Assembly: GCF_902506455.1 (NCBI RefSeq)
Contig: NZ_LR733844.1
Coordinates: 953,269 to 1,017,268 of the forward strand
Reading direction: 5' to 3'
Source: Sphingomonas sp. 8AM
Lineage (GTDB): Bacteria; Pseudomonadota; Alphaproteobacteria; Sphingomonadales; Sphingomonadaceae
DNA: 64,000 nt
Part shown: piece after piece, positions 6,591 through 17,350 of the stretch
How the letters are laid out: each line of letters opens with the position of its first letter
Position numbering within the stretch: the first letter of the stretch is position 1
The notes under the pieces: generated by a model
What the model was told of the DNA's origin: nothing
Databases searched by the model: none
The model's input: only the letters and a program-made list of their open reading frames with translations
Made by a program: the position numbers and the translations under genes

Positions 6591-8864
6591 CTATTCGGCC
6601 GCGGTCGCCATCGCCGCCTCGTCCTGACGGGCCTGCCAGCGGCGCCATGTCGCCAGCGCCTGACCGACGACCTGGTCCATATTGTAATAGCGGTAGGTTG
6701 CCAGTCGACCGACGAACAGGACGTCGGGCTCGGCAAGCGTCATCGCCTCGTAGCGTTTGAACAAGGCCTGGTTTTCGGGGCGGGGGATGGGATAATAGGG
6801 ATCACCGGTCGCCGCGGGATATTCATAGGTGACGCTGGTCACCGGCGATTGCTGACCGGTCAGATGCTTGTACTCGGTCACTCTGGTGTACGGCACCGTC
6901 TCGTCGGGATAGTTGACGACCGCAACCTGCTGGTGCTGCGCCACGGGCAGGGTGCGATGCTCGAAGCGGAGCGACCGGTATGGCAACGCGCCGTAGCGTC
7001 GGCCGAAATATTCGTCGATCGGTCCGGTGAACACGAGCAGATCGTAACTGACCTCGTCTTTGACCGCTGCGAAATCGGTGCCGAGGCGCACCGTGATGTT
7101 GGGATGGTCGAGCATCGCGGCGAACATCGCGGTATAGCCCTTGTCGGGCATCGCCTGATAAGTGTCGGTGAAGTAGCGATCGTCGGTCGTGGTCCGCGTC
7201 GGGACGCGTGCGGTCACCGCCTTGTCCAGCTCCGACGGGTCCAGCCCCCATTGCTTGCGTGTGTAGCCGCGGAAGAACAGGCGGTAGAGTTCCTGCCCGA
7301 CCGAGGAGACGACGACATCTTCGGACGTGCGGATCGTCTCCACAGGCTCGGCGCGCGCTGCGAGGAAGGCGGCGGCCGCCGCCTCGGTGTCGAGTCCGGC
7401 GTCAAACAGGGTGTTGAGCGTCGTGCGATTGATCGGAACGGGAACCTGATGACCGCGCACGTCGGCGAGCACGCGATGCTCGTACGGCCGCCATCCGGTG
7501 AACCGCGAGAGATAGTCGAACACGTCGGCGGAGTTGGTGTGGAAAATGTGTGGGCCGTATTGGTGAATCAGGATGCCGGCGGCATCCTCGACATCATAGG
7601 CGTTGCCGGCGATATGCGGTCGCCGGTCGACCACGAGAACGCGCCGGCCGCTGCCGGCCGCCAGCCGCTCCGCCATCACCGCCCCGGCAAAGCCGGCGCC
7701 GACCACAACGCAGTCGTAATGCTCGCGTGGCGCGGCGGGCAGATAGGGTTCGATCTCGGCGAGCATCGCGGCGGCGGTCTCATCCCACGACATCGCGGCA
7801 AGCATCGCATCCGCGGCATCGCGCCACGCCCGATCCGGCCCTTGTGCGAGCGCCAGTGCCGCGTCGCATGCCGCGATGAACCCCGGCCCCGTCGCGGCAA
7901 TCCGCACCGCCGCGGTGTCGCCATATTGACGAATGACATCGGCGATCGGTGTGGAGACCACCGGCCGACCGGCGGCGAGATATTCCGGTGTCTTCGTGGG
8001 GCTGATGAAGCGCGTTGCCTCGTTGATCGCGAACGGCATCAGGGCGACGTCCCAGCGCGCGATCGTGGCGGGCAGCGCGTCATAGGTCTGCGAGCCGGGA
8101 TAATGGAGGTTCGCCCGCCGTGGCAGGTCGGCAGGGTCGATCTTCACGACTGGCCCGACGACCTCGATCGTCCAGTCGGGACGCGCATCGGCGAGCGCGG
8201 CGAGCAGCGCCAGATCCATCCGCTCGTCGATGACCCCGAAGAAGCCGAAACAGGGGGCGCCCCTAGCCTCGCAATGTTCCGCGCGCGCCGCTGCAAAATG
8301 CGCGACGTCGACGCTGGACGGGAAGGCGTGGACGCTGGCGTGGCGGCTGCGCTTCGCCTCATACAGGCTCCAGCCGCCGGTGAACACCAGATCGGCCTCC
8401 GCCAGCAACTCGTCCTCAAGCTGCAGCAGCTGCGGCGGCGCGAACCGGAAGGCGGAAAGCTCGTCCATACAATCGTAGACAGTGCAGGCAGCCGGGACGC
8501 CACGCGAAAACGCCAGCATCATCGGCGTATAGTACCAGCGCACCGCAACCGGCGGCGCGTCGGCAAGAAAGCCGTCGAGCAGGCTGGCGAGCGCCGCGCC
8601 CGTCGCCGCGTCGTCAAGCCCGGCGGGGAGGTGCGGCGTGACGATCCGGATGCCTTCCGGCGTGCACCGGATCCGGAGATCGGGGGACGCACTACCGGCA
8701 ACCTCGGCTTCTTCCCACACGACCACCGAGAAGTGGCGGGCAAAGCGTGTCAGGAGATGTTGGGGTCGCTGGAAGACGAAGTCCCAGCGCAGATGCGAGA
8801 AGCAGAGCAGAAGCTCGCGATTGCCGATGGTCGTGGAGGGTCTTGCATGTGCCACGACAGACAT
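6591..8864 (-). CDS. glf: Glycosyltransferase - UDP-galactopyranose mutase fusion protein
   Basis: This 757-residue protein has two enzymes in one chain. Residues 1-375 form a GT-B glycosyltransferase resembling TuaH-type enzymes (FSHLRWDFVFQRPQHLL near the start; SPTKTPEYLAAGRPVV near 289, the donor-binding segment). Residues 381-757 form UDP-galactopyranose mutase: FAD-binding VVVGAGFAGAVMAE, the GNAYD and HIFHT motifs, RGYTRKQWG, and the C-terminal RLATYRYYNMDQ. The mutase converts UDP-galactopyranose to UDP-galactofuranose; the fused transferase could use that product, which is an inference. It is the first gene of the operon with the receiver-like and GH1-like genes. No signal peptide, so cytoplasmic. 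Confidence 0.9.
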   Translation of the reverse strand: MSVVAHARPSTTIGNRELLLCFSHLRWDFVFQRPQHLLTRFARHFSVVVWEEAEVAGSASPDLRIRCTPEGIRIVTPHLPAGLDDAATGAALASLLDGFLADAPPVAVRWYYTPMMLAFSRGVPAACTVYDCMDELSAFRFAPPQLLQLEDELLAEADLVFTGGWSLYEAKRSRHASVHAFPSSVDVAHFAAARAEHCEARGAPCFGFFGVIDERMDLALLAALADARPDWTIEVVGPVVKIDPADLPRRANLHYPGSQTYDALPATIARWDVALMPFAINEATRFISPTKTPEYLAAGRPVVSTPIADVIRQYGDTAAVRIAATGPGFIAACDAALALAQGPDRAWRDAADAMLAAMSWDETAAAMLAEIEPYLPAAPREHYDCVVVGAGFAGAVMAERLAAGSGRRVLVVDRRPHIAGNAYDVEDAAGILIHQYGPHIFHTNSADVFDYLSRFTGWRPYEHRVLADVRGHQVPVPINRTTLNTLFDAGLDTEAAAAAFLAARAEPVETIRTSEDVVVSSVGQELYRLFFRGYTRKQWGLDPSELDKAVTARVPTRTTTDDRYFTDTYQAMPDKGYTAMFAAMLDHPNITVRLGTDFAAVKDEVSYDLLVFTGPIDEYFGRRYGALPYRSLRFEHRTLPVAQHQQVAVVNYPDETVPYTRVTEYKHLTGQQSPVTSVTYEYPAATGDPYYPIPRPENQALFKRYEAMTLAEPDVLFVGRLATYRYYNMDQVVGQALATWRRWQARQDEAAMATAAE

Positions 8865-9489
8865 TCGTATCTCCTAGCCAGAACTCGGCTTCGGCTGGGT
8901 TAGCAGGCTATCGAGCCGGGTAACGATGATCCCGGTTAATAATTCGATATTTTGTAGAAATGAGGTGAGATACCTATGGAGGGGAAAAGATGACCTGGAT
9001 TGGCACCCTGGAGCAGTTTGAATGATGGCCGACGTGTGAAGTGAAACGTATTTCAATGATAGCCTTCAGCTGTTGAGGCGGGGAAGGTCCCCGTGCAAAA
9101 AAATCTAGCTGCTGATCGGCAGAATTATCAATGTAGTATCCGGCGCGGTAAAACGATTGAAACCGATGCGGGTTCCGGTGCGTGTCGCGCATAATGCTTA
9201 GGTTCACATCGACTCGGTTCCTTGATTTCGTGCCTCCCGCCCGTCTTGTCGGCGCTCAAGCAGAGAGGCTGGGGCGCGATGGCCGTTGAGCCGCGCGAGG
9301 GACGTCACGCGAGCGATAAGCTAACGCTGCCAGTGAGCGTCTTCAACACCGCGTCTGGTGCAGCCATCGCTCGCTGCGATGCATGCGGTCGCGACCAGGC
9401 CGGGGTTGCACCAGCGAGAAGACGGTTGATGGCCAGCAAGGCGCGACTGACCACTACATCAGTGAGCGCAAGCGGCCGAAACTGAAAGC
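8865..9489. other. Gene-poor, lower-GC stretch between the mutase operon and tRNA-Arg
   Basis: About 620 bases with no convincing gene. It includes an A/T-richer part (8920-9230) containing runs such as aaaaaaa and ttaataattc, probably holding the promoter and leader of the mutase operon. A 77-codon minus-strand frame (8974-9207) exists, but its mixed third-position use and lack of any motif make it weak. The plus-strand frame at 9222-9485 is also unconvincing. Confidence 0.5.
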
Positions 9490-9566
<77 letters not shown>

Positions 9567-9627
9567 CGGTTCGGTCCGCCTAGCAGGGGGCGGCGCGCGA
9601 CGCTACCCGTTTCCATTGCGAAATTCG

Positions 9628-9996
9628 TCAGCGGGTCGGTGTGACCGGCTGGAACGGTGCCAGACCGCAGCGCGCGCCCTGCATCGGGCCGCTGGCGTAC
9701 AGGACGGTGATAAGATCCTGCGCACACAACTGACCGATCGAGGTCGCGTACGCAAAGCGGCGCTCGGCCCCCAGACCGGGGCAGCGTTGCGGCAGGGTTA
9801 CGCGGTAAAGGCGGCGGCCGGTCGTGCGGAAGTCGATGACGCGGTCGCTGCGCACCAATGTCTGCTCGATCGTGGCGAGCGACAGGCAGGTGCGAGCCGG
9901 TCCCGCCGGAGTCACCGGCGGGACGTCCGCAGCCCGATCACGCGCCAGCGCCGGGGCCGCGGCGGTCAGCAAGGCGGTGAGCATCAACGCGCGCAT
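9628..9996 (-). CDS. Secreted small protein, DUF6491-like
   Basis: From ATG 9996 the product has 122 residues, with a signal peptide [18 protein letters not shown] and a likely mature start near ARDRA. The mature part has four cysteines and the pattern [12 protein letters not shown]...RVIDF...CPGL...CAQDLITV...CGLAPF, which matches the general layout of the DUF6491 family of periplasmic alphaproteobacterial proteins. The Cys spacing suggests disulfides. It lies immediately downstream of nth with a 2-base gap, so it is probably cotranscribed with dapB-nth. The upstream extension of the frame lies inside nth and is ignored. Function unknown. Confidence 0.75.
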   Translation of the reverse strand: MRALMLTALLTAAAPALARDRAADVPPVTPAGPARTCLSLATIEQTLVRSDRVIDFRTTGRRLYRVTLPQRCPGLGAERRFAYATSIGQLCAQDLITVLYASGPMQGARCGLAPFQPVTPTR

Positions 9997-9998
9997 CC

Positions 9999-10655
9999 TC
10001 ACTCCTTCACCCGGTCGGGCGGCGGCGGGGTCTTGGGCTTGAACGCGCAGAGGTCCGCGACGATGCAACGCCAGCATTCCGGACGGCGCGCCCTGCAGAC
10101 GTAGCGCCCGTGCAGGATCAACCAATGGTGCGCGTGGACGCGGAATGGCGCAGGCGTCGCGGCGTCGAGTTTCTTCTCGACCGCAAGCACCGTCTTACCC
10201 CTGGCGAGCCCGGTGCGGTTGCCGACGCGGAAGATGTGCGTGTCGACCGCAAAGGTTTCAGCGCCGAAGGCGACGTTCATCACGACATTGGCGGTCTTGC
10301 GGCCGACCCCGGGCAGTCTCTCCAGCGCCTCGCGGCTATCGGGAACCCGGCCGGCGTGATCGTTGACCAGCGCCTGCGACAGCGCGATGACGTTCTTGGC
10401 CTTGGTGTTGAACAACCCGATCGTGCGGATATGCTGCTTGAGCCCGTCGAGCCCGAGGTCCAGCATCTTCCGGGGCGTGTCGACCTCGGCGAACAGCGCG
10501 CGGGTCGCCTTGTTGACCCCTGCGTCGGTCGCCTGAGCCGACAACACCACCGCGACGAGAAGCGTGAAATCGTTGACCGATTCCAGTTCGGTTTCGGGGT
10601 GCGGATTGGCTTCGGCCAGGCGTCGGTAAAATTCGACGACGTCGGCCTTCCTCAA
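9999..10655 (-). CDS. nth: Endonuclease III (DNA glycosylase/AP lyase)
   Basis: This base-excision repair enzyme removes oxidised pyrimidines and cleaves the abasic site. It shows the helix-hairpin-helix and catalytic Lys in LPGVGRKTANVV, the catalytic Asp in AVDTHIFRVGNR, and the C-terminal [4Fe-4S] cluster ligands C-x6-C-x2-C-x5-C (CRARRPECWRCIVADLC). Starting at TTG 10655, which overlaps the dapB stop codon, gives 218 residues, close to the usual 211; the longer frame to 10709 runs into dapB. The overlap indicates coupling to dapB. Cytoplasmic. Confidence 0.92.
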   Translation of the reverse strand: MRKADVVEFYRRLAEANPHPETELESVNDFTLLVAVVLSAQATDAGVNKATRALFAEVDTPRKMLDLGLDGLKQHIRTIGLFNTKAKNVIALSQALVNDHAGRVPDSREALERLPGVGRKTANVVMNVAFGAETFAVDTHIFRVGNRTGLARGKTVLAVEKKLDAATPAPFRVHAHHWLILHGRYVCRARRPECWRCIVADLCAFKPKTPPPPDRVKE

Positions 10656-11380
10656 AGCCCGAGCACCTCGGCCATCGCGTAGCGGCCCGGCGCGCGACCG
10701 GCCAGCCATAATGCCGCCTTTACCGCCCCGCGAGCGAAGATCGTGCGATCGTCGGCGCGGTGGCCGATCTCGATCCGCTCACCGTCCCCGGCGAAGACGA
10801 CATTATGGTCGCCGACCACCGATCCGCCACGCAAGCTCGCGAACCCGATCGTGCCCTCGCTGCGCGCACCGACCAGCCCGGCGCGGCTGTCGACGCGCAC
10901 CTCCGCCAGCCGGGTGTTGCGCCCGGCCGCCGCGGCCTCGCCAAGCAGCAGCGCGGTACCGGACGGCGCGTCGACCTTGTGACGGTGGTGCATCTCGGTG
11001 ATCTCGATGTCCCAGTCGGCGCCGAGTCGTGCCGCGGCCTCGCGCACCAGCACGCCCAGCAGCGTCACGCCGAGCGAGGTATTGCCGGTCTGGAGCACGG
11101 CAATCGACTCTGCGGCACGCTCGATGAGCGTGTGATGCGTCGTCAGGAGCCCGGTGGTGCCGATCACGATCGGGGTGTGCGCCGCGATTGCCGCCGCCAG
11201 ATGCGCTTCGAGCGCGGCCGGGGTTGAGAAATCGACCAGGACGTCGGCGGCGTGCGCGACCGGGAACGGATCGCTGCCCGCATCGCCGCCGCCGGCGATC
11301 GCCACGCCTTCACCGGCGGCGATTGTGGCGATCGCCCGACCCATGCGGCCGTTGCTGCCGTAGATGCCAATGCTGGTCAT
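10652..11380 (-). CDS. dapB: 4-hydroxy-tetrahydrodipicolinate reductase
   Basis: DapB catalyses the NAD(P)H-dependent second step of the diaminopimelate/lysine pathway, supplying cell-wall precursor. The 242-residue product has the N-terminal nucleotide-binding motif GIYGSNGRMGRAI, VDFST, IGTTG and the catalytic region EMHHRHKVDAPSGTA with the conserved His pair and Lys. Length is slightly below the typical 265-270 because the N-terminal domain is compact, which is normal in this group. Its stop overlaps the TTG start of nth. Confidence 0.95.
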   Translation of the reverse strand: MTSIGIYGSNGRMGRAIATIAAGEGVAIAGGGDAGSDPFPVAHAADVLVDFSTPAALEAHLAAAIAAHTPIVIGTTGLLTTHHTLIERAAESIAVLQTGNTSLGVTLLGVLVREAAARLGADWDIEITEMHHRHKVDAPSGTALLLGEAAAAGRNTRLAEVRVDSRAGLVGARSEGTIGFASLRGGSVVGDHNVVFAGDGERIEIGHRADDRTIFARGAVKAALWLAGRAPGRYAMAEVLGL

Positions 11381-11596
11381 GCGGGGTCACTCTGCAGGGA
11401 TTGTGTCGGACAAATTCCCTTCGCACGAAACCATGGCGCGCGGCAGGGGGGCCGGACTAACTTTTCCGGCCATCTTACCCGCCGTGGTGCGGCAGGCGGT
11501 CGCTGGGCTGCGACGGTTGCCGGGCGTGAGCCGCCGCCGTTTATCGTGGTGAAATGTGCCGCTGCTATTTTCCTCTCTGCAAAGCGAGGGGTCGTA

Positions 11597-12664
11597 ATGA
11601 AAAAGCAGATTGTCGCCGCGGCGGTTGCCGCAGGCGTTTCGTTGGCGGCTGCGGCCGCGGTATCGTCGTCGTCGTCGGGCGGGACGACATCTCAAGTCGC
11701 CACGGGGGTGACCGTCGTCGCCGCGGGGAGCTCGGCCGTGCCGTCCGCCGCGACCACGGTGAGCACGCCGGTTGCGGCCGCCGCCGCCACGTCGGCGGTC
11801 GCGGTGCCAGCCGCCGCCGCCACGCCGGCGACATCGTTCAAAAAGTCGGTCTATGTCGGAAATTCTCCAGCCGATCTGGTTGCTTATGAGCTCTGGCTCG
11901 GGAAGCGCACCGATGGTGTCCAGCTGCATACCGGTCGCGCGGGGTGGACCGACTGGATTAACTCGATCGGCTGGCTGGTCGGGTTGTGGCGCGGGGTCGA
12001 TCGGCCGGTCTACTGGACGATTCCGCTGTTCGCGCAGGGGGGAACACTGGCGACGGCTGCCGCCGGCAAGTATAACGGTTATTACGTCAATGCCGCGCGC
12101 ACGCTCGCACAGGGCTATCCGAACACCGGCAAGATCTACGTGCGCACCGGCTGGGAGTTCAATGGCGACTGGCAGCCGTGGGCCGCGGCCGGCAAGGAAG
12201 CGCAATACCGTGCGGCCTATCGCCAGTTCGTCGCGAGCTTCCGCAGCGTCTCGAGCCGGTTCGTGTTCGAGTGGACGCCGAACATCGGCGATCTGGGGAT
12301 GAACCCCGAGAATGCCTATCCGGGCGACGACGTCGTCGACATCATCGGCATGGATTTCTACTACAACCATCAGTGGGATCCCGCCGACGGCGTTAAGGCG
12401 TTCGTCTATCGCCGCGATGAGAAATACGGGCTGGCGTGGCACCAGGCGTTCGCGAAGCGGCACAAGAAGCCGACCGCCTATGCGGAATGGGGTATCAGCA
12501 AGAACAGCGACGCAAGCTATGTGCAGGCAGTCGGCGAGTGGTTCTCGACGCATAACATCGTCTATGCGTCATACTGGAACTCGAACGCCGCCTACCGGGG
12601 CAAGCTGAGCGATAACCAGTATCCGGCGGTAAGCTCGGCGTACCGGGCGCTGATCGCGAAGTAA
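11597..12664 (+). CDS. Secreted GH26-like glycoside hydrolase (putative beta-mannanase type)
   Basis: From ATG 11597 the protein has 355 residues: a signal peptide (MKKQIVAAAVAAGVSLAAAAA), then about 60 residues of Ala/Ser/Thr/Val linker, then a catalytic domain from about residue 82. RTGWEFNGDW (Glu near 187) and TAYAEWGIS (Glu near 297) match the acid/base and nucleophile of GH26-type clan GH-A enzymes; WTPN and DIIGMDFYYN also fit. It would act outside the cytoplasm on a polysaccharide. Its exact substrate is unknown, and it could instead be a processing or release enzyme for the cell's own exopolysaccharide. A terminator follows. Confidence 0.8.
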   Translation: MKKQIVAAAVAAGVSLAAAAAVSSSSSGGTTSQVATGVTVVAAGSSAVPSAATTVSTPVAAAAATSAVAVPAAAATPATSFKKSVYVGNSPADLVAYELWLGKRTDGVQLHTGRAGWTDWINSIGWLVGLWRGVDRPVYWTIPLFAQGGTLATAAAGKYNGYYVNAARTLAQGYPNTGKIYVRTGWEFNGDWQPWAAAGKEAQYRAAYRQFVASFRSVSSRFVFEWTPNIGDLGMNPENAYPGDDVVDIIGMDFYYNHQWDPADGVKAFVYRRDEKYGLAWHQAFAKRHKKPTAYAEWGISKNSDASYVQAVGEWFSTHNIVYASYWNSNAAYRGKLSDNQYPAVSSAYRALIAK

Positions 12665-12705
12665 GAGTGTGGCCAGAGCGCCAAGCTCAGCCACCGTCGT
12701 TTTCC

Positions 12706-12740
12706 GATGCCCCGGACCTGATCCGGGGCATCGTTTCTTC
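12706..12740 (+). terminator. Terminator after the GH26-like gene, formed from a dispersed repeat
   Basis: An 11-bp perfect stem GATGCCCCGGA / TCCGGGGCATC with a 5-base loop is followed by GTTTCTTC. It lies about 40 bases after the stop codon at 12664. The stem is also the left arm of a copy of repeat family B, so a repeat appears to have become the terminator. Confidence 0.75.
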
Positions 12741-12787
12741 GCAGAGCACTAATAAGAAGCGGGATCCCGGATGAAGTCCGGGATGAC
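12706..12787. repeat. Dispersed palindromic repeat, family B (copy 1)
   Basis: Left arm ggacctgatccggggc and right arm gcgggatcccggatgaagtc are imperfect inverted copies separated by an unrelated loop. The same arms recur at seven other intergenic places in this window. Confidence 0.8.
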
Positions 12788-12807
12788 AAGTGAGGCTTTG
12801 ACTCCGG

Positions 12808-15387
<2,580 letters not shown>

Positions 15388-15414
15388 CTGTAGGCCCTGT
15401 TTCTCTTGGGTGTC

Positions 15415-15442
15415 AGATGGTGTTGCTTTTCGGCAACACAAG
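15415..15442 (-). promoter_or_regulatory. RpoH-type heat-shock promoter of clpB with embedded inverted repeat
   Basis: On the minus strand, CTTG (15442-15439) is followed after 20 bases by ATCT (within CCATCT, 15420-15415), matching the alphaproteobacterial sigma-32 pattern. The spacer contains GTGTTGC-CGAAAA-GCAACAC, a perfect 7-bp inverted repeat. It lies about 28 bases upstream of the clpB ATG. Confidence 0.75.
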
Positions 15443-15492
15443 GGGGTGGGTTGCGCCACCGAAGCTAGGGTGGCACCGCCGGGGTCGCAAGC

Positions 15493-16578
15493 ATGGAGGC
15501 AAAAGTGGCGCGTCGTGTTCTGGTGACCGGTGGCTGTGGTTTCGTGGGGCGCCATCTCGTCGCCAAGCTGGCCGCGGAAGGCGGCAACGAGGTCTGGATC
15601 ATCGACGATCTCTCGACCGGCAAGGGGCCGGCAGATTGGGAGGTGCCGCAGCTCCGCGCGGTCGGCGAGGAGGCCGGCGTCACGTTCCACGAAGTCGTGG
15701 GCCATGACGCGGTGGTCCGTTTCATCCGTGCCGATTTCGTTGCGGTAGCGCAGGCCGAGCTGGGGATGACCCCGTCACTGGGGCTCGCCAAGCTACCGGC
15801 GTTCGACGAGGTCTATCATCTCGCCAGCGTGGTCGGCGGGCGCAATGTGATCGACAACGATCCGCTGGCGGTCGGGATCGATCTGGCGATCGACAGCACC
15901 TTCTTCCTGTGGTCGGCGAAGGTCGCGCGGCCGGAGCGTATTCTTTATGCCTCCTCCAGCGCGGCTTATCCGATCGACCTTCAGGAGGCCGGCGAGAGCC
16001 GCGCGCTGCGCGAGGACGATATCTCGTTCGAGAAGCGGCTGGGGCTGCCCGATTATACCTATGGCTGGAGCAAGTTGACCGGCGAGTATCTCGGGCGGAT
16101 CGCGCATGAGAAATACGGGCTGAGCGTCGGCGTGGTGCGGCCGTTCTCGGGCTATGGCGAGGATCAGGACGTGGTCTATCCCTTCCCGGCGATCGCGCTG
16201 CGGGTGGCGGCGCGGCGCGATCCGGTACGGGTGTGGGGATCGGGCCACCAGACGCGCGACTTCGTGCATATCGACGATGCGTGCGAGGCGTGCCTGCTGG
16301 TGTGTCGTGGGGTGAGCGACGCGCGTGCGTTCAACATCGGATCGGGAAGGGCGACCAGTTTCCTCGACCTCGCCGCGCGGATGGTGGCGATCGAAGGCTA
16401 TGACGCGCCGGTACTGGGCACCGAGGGCAAGCCGGTCGGGGTGGCGGAGCGTTACTCCGATGCGGCGCGGATCCGCGACGAACTCGGGTGGCGGCAGACG
16501 ATCCCGCTCGACGACGGGATCGGACGCGCGCTGGATTATGCGCGCGGCCGGCTGGCGCGGGGCGTGGAGCCGGAGTGA
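15493..16578 (+). CDS. Extended-SDR NAD-dependent epimerase/dehydratase
   Basis: This 361-residue sugar-nucleotide enzyme has an N-terminal NAD-binding [13 protein letters not shown], a catalytic Tyr/Lys in [16 protein letters not shown] for the Ser element, and the C-terminal RDFVHIDDA substrate segment. It resembles UDP-glucose 4-epimerase and GDP-mannose 3,5-epimerase relatives; the exact sugar cannot be read from sequence. The start at ATG 15493 is plausible, with GTG 15505 as an alternative. It is followed by a convergent glycosyltransferase pair and lies in a glycan cluster with the genes to 20.2 kb, so it probably supplies an activated sugar. Confidence 0.85.
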   Translation: MEAKVARRVLVTGGCGFVGRHLVAKLAAEGGNEVWIIDDLSTGKGPADWEVPQLRAVGEEAGVTFHEVVGHDAVVRFIRADFVAVAQAELGMTPSLGLAKLPAFDEVYHLASVVGGRNVIDNDPLAVGIDLAIDSTFFLWSAKVARPERILYASSSAAYPIDLQEAGESRALREDDISFEKRLGLPDYTYGWSKLTGEYLGRIAHEKYGLSVGVVRPFSGYGEDQDVVYPFPAIALRVAARRDPVRVWGSGHQTRDFVHIDDACEACLLVCRGVSDARAFNIGSGRATSFLDLAARMVAIEGYDAPVLGTEGKPVGVAERYSDAARIRDELGWRQTIPLDDGIGRALDYARGRLARGVEPE

Positions 16579-16582
16579 CCGG

Positions 16583-17350
16583 CTAGAGCCACGTCTTCTC
16601 GCGCAGGTTGAGGTTGTCCATCCGCCGCGCCGCGAGCCGGGGGCCGAGGAAGCGGTAGAAATACCAGTCTTTCGCCGCCGCGGGCGTGAAATGGTAGAGC
16701 AGCCGCTCCGCGAGCGTCCAGTTGACAGCGCTACGGTCGGTACGGCGGTCGGACGGCACACACCACAGGTCGAACGGGTAGACGACGCGGCCGTGCTTCA
16801 CGACGCGCTGCATGATCTCGTGATCCTCCAGCACGTACCGCCACCAGCGCTCGGTATAGCCGCCCGCGGCGCGCAGCACTCCGGTGCGGAACGTCTGGCC
16901 ATAGCCGCCGGTGTGGGTCTGCCTTGGCCAAAGCCGGCTGGCGAAGCGGACATGACGGCGCTTGCGCAGCGCCGCCGCCGCATCGTCCCGCGGAACGTCG
17001 GTGCCCATCACCGCCACGACCCCCGGCGCATAGGCGGCATCGGCGATCGCGAGATACTGCGGCGGGTAGATCGTATCGGCATCCCCGAACGCGACGAACG
17101 GCGTCGTCACCGCCGCTAGTCCGCGTTCGAGCGCGTGAATCTTGCCGGGACGATCCTCGCGCAGGTGTACCACGTCGATGTCGGTCAGCGTCGCACCGAT
17201 CTGCCGCGCGAGCGCCGCCGATGAATCGGTCGAGCCATTGTCGACCAGCACCAGCCGAAAGGGTCGCAACGTCTGCGCCGCGAGGCTGTCGAGCGTCGCG
17301 CGCAGGTAATCGGCCTCGTTGAAATAGGGGATGACGAACGACCAGTTCAC
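16583..17350 (-). CDS. Family 2 glycosyltransferase
   Basis: The 255-residue protein has a GT-A fold: it begins WSFVIPYFNEADYL, has the nucleotide-sugar region VLVDNGSTDSSAA, and a DxD-like motif in FGDADTIY. It transfers a sugar from an activated donor to a growing glycan, probably at the cytoplasmic face; no membrane anchor is evident. Its ATG overlaps the stop of the upstream GT4 gene (ATGA, 17347-17350), so the two are translationally coupled. Convergent with the epimerase, separated by only 4 bases. Confidence 0.85.
   Translation of the reverse strand: MNWSFVIPYFNEADYLRATLDSLAAQTLRPFRLVLVDNGSTDSSAALARQIGATLTDIDVVHLREDRPGKIHALERGLAAVTTPFVAFGDADTIYPPQYLAIADAAYAPGVVAVMGTDVPRDDAAAALRKRRHVRFASRLWPRQTHTGGYGQTFRTGVLRAAGGYTERWWRYVLEDHEIMQRVVKHGRVVYPFDLWCVPSDRRTDRSAVNWTLAERLLYHFTPAAAKDWYFYRFLGPRLAARRMDNLNLREKTWL

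Noticed and set aside
6537..8903. A 788-codon plus-strand open frame opposite the GT-mutase fusion
   Set aside because: It is antisense to a clear two-domain enzyme, with Arg/Gly/His/Asp-rich composition typical of frames created by high GC; no domain recognised.
8974..9207. 77-codon minus-strand frame in the low-GC stretch
   Set aside because: Third positions show no native bias, there is no Shine-Dalgarno or motif, and it ends before the mutase operon; could be revisited if homologues appear.
9222..9485. Plus-strand frame overlapping the tRNA-Arg 3' flank
   Set aside because: Low-complexity, no ribosome-binding site, ends at the tRNA gene.
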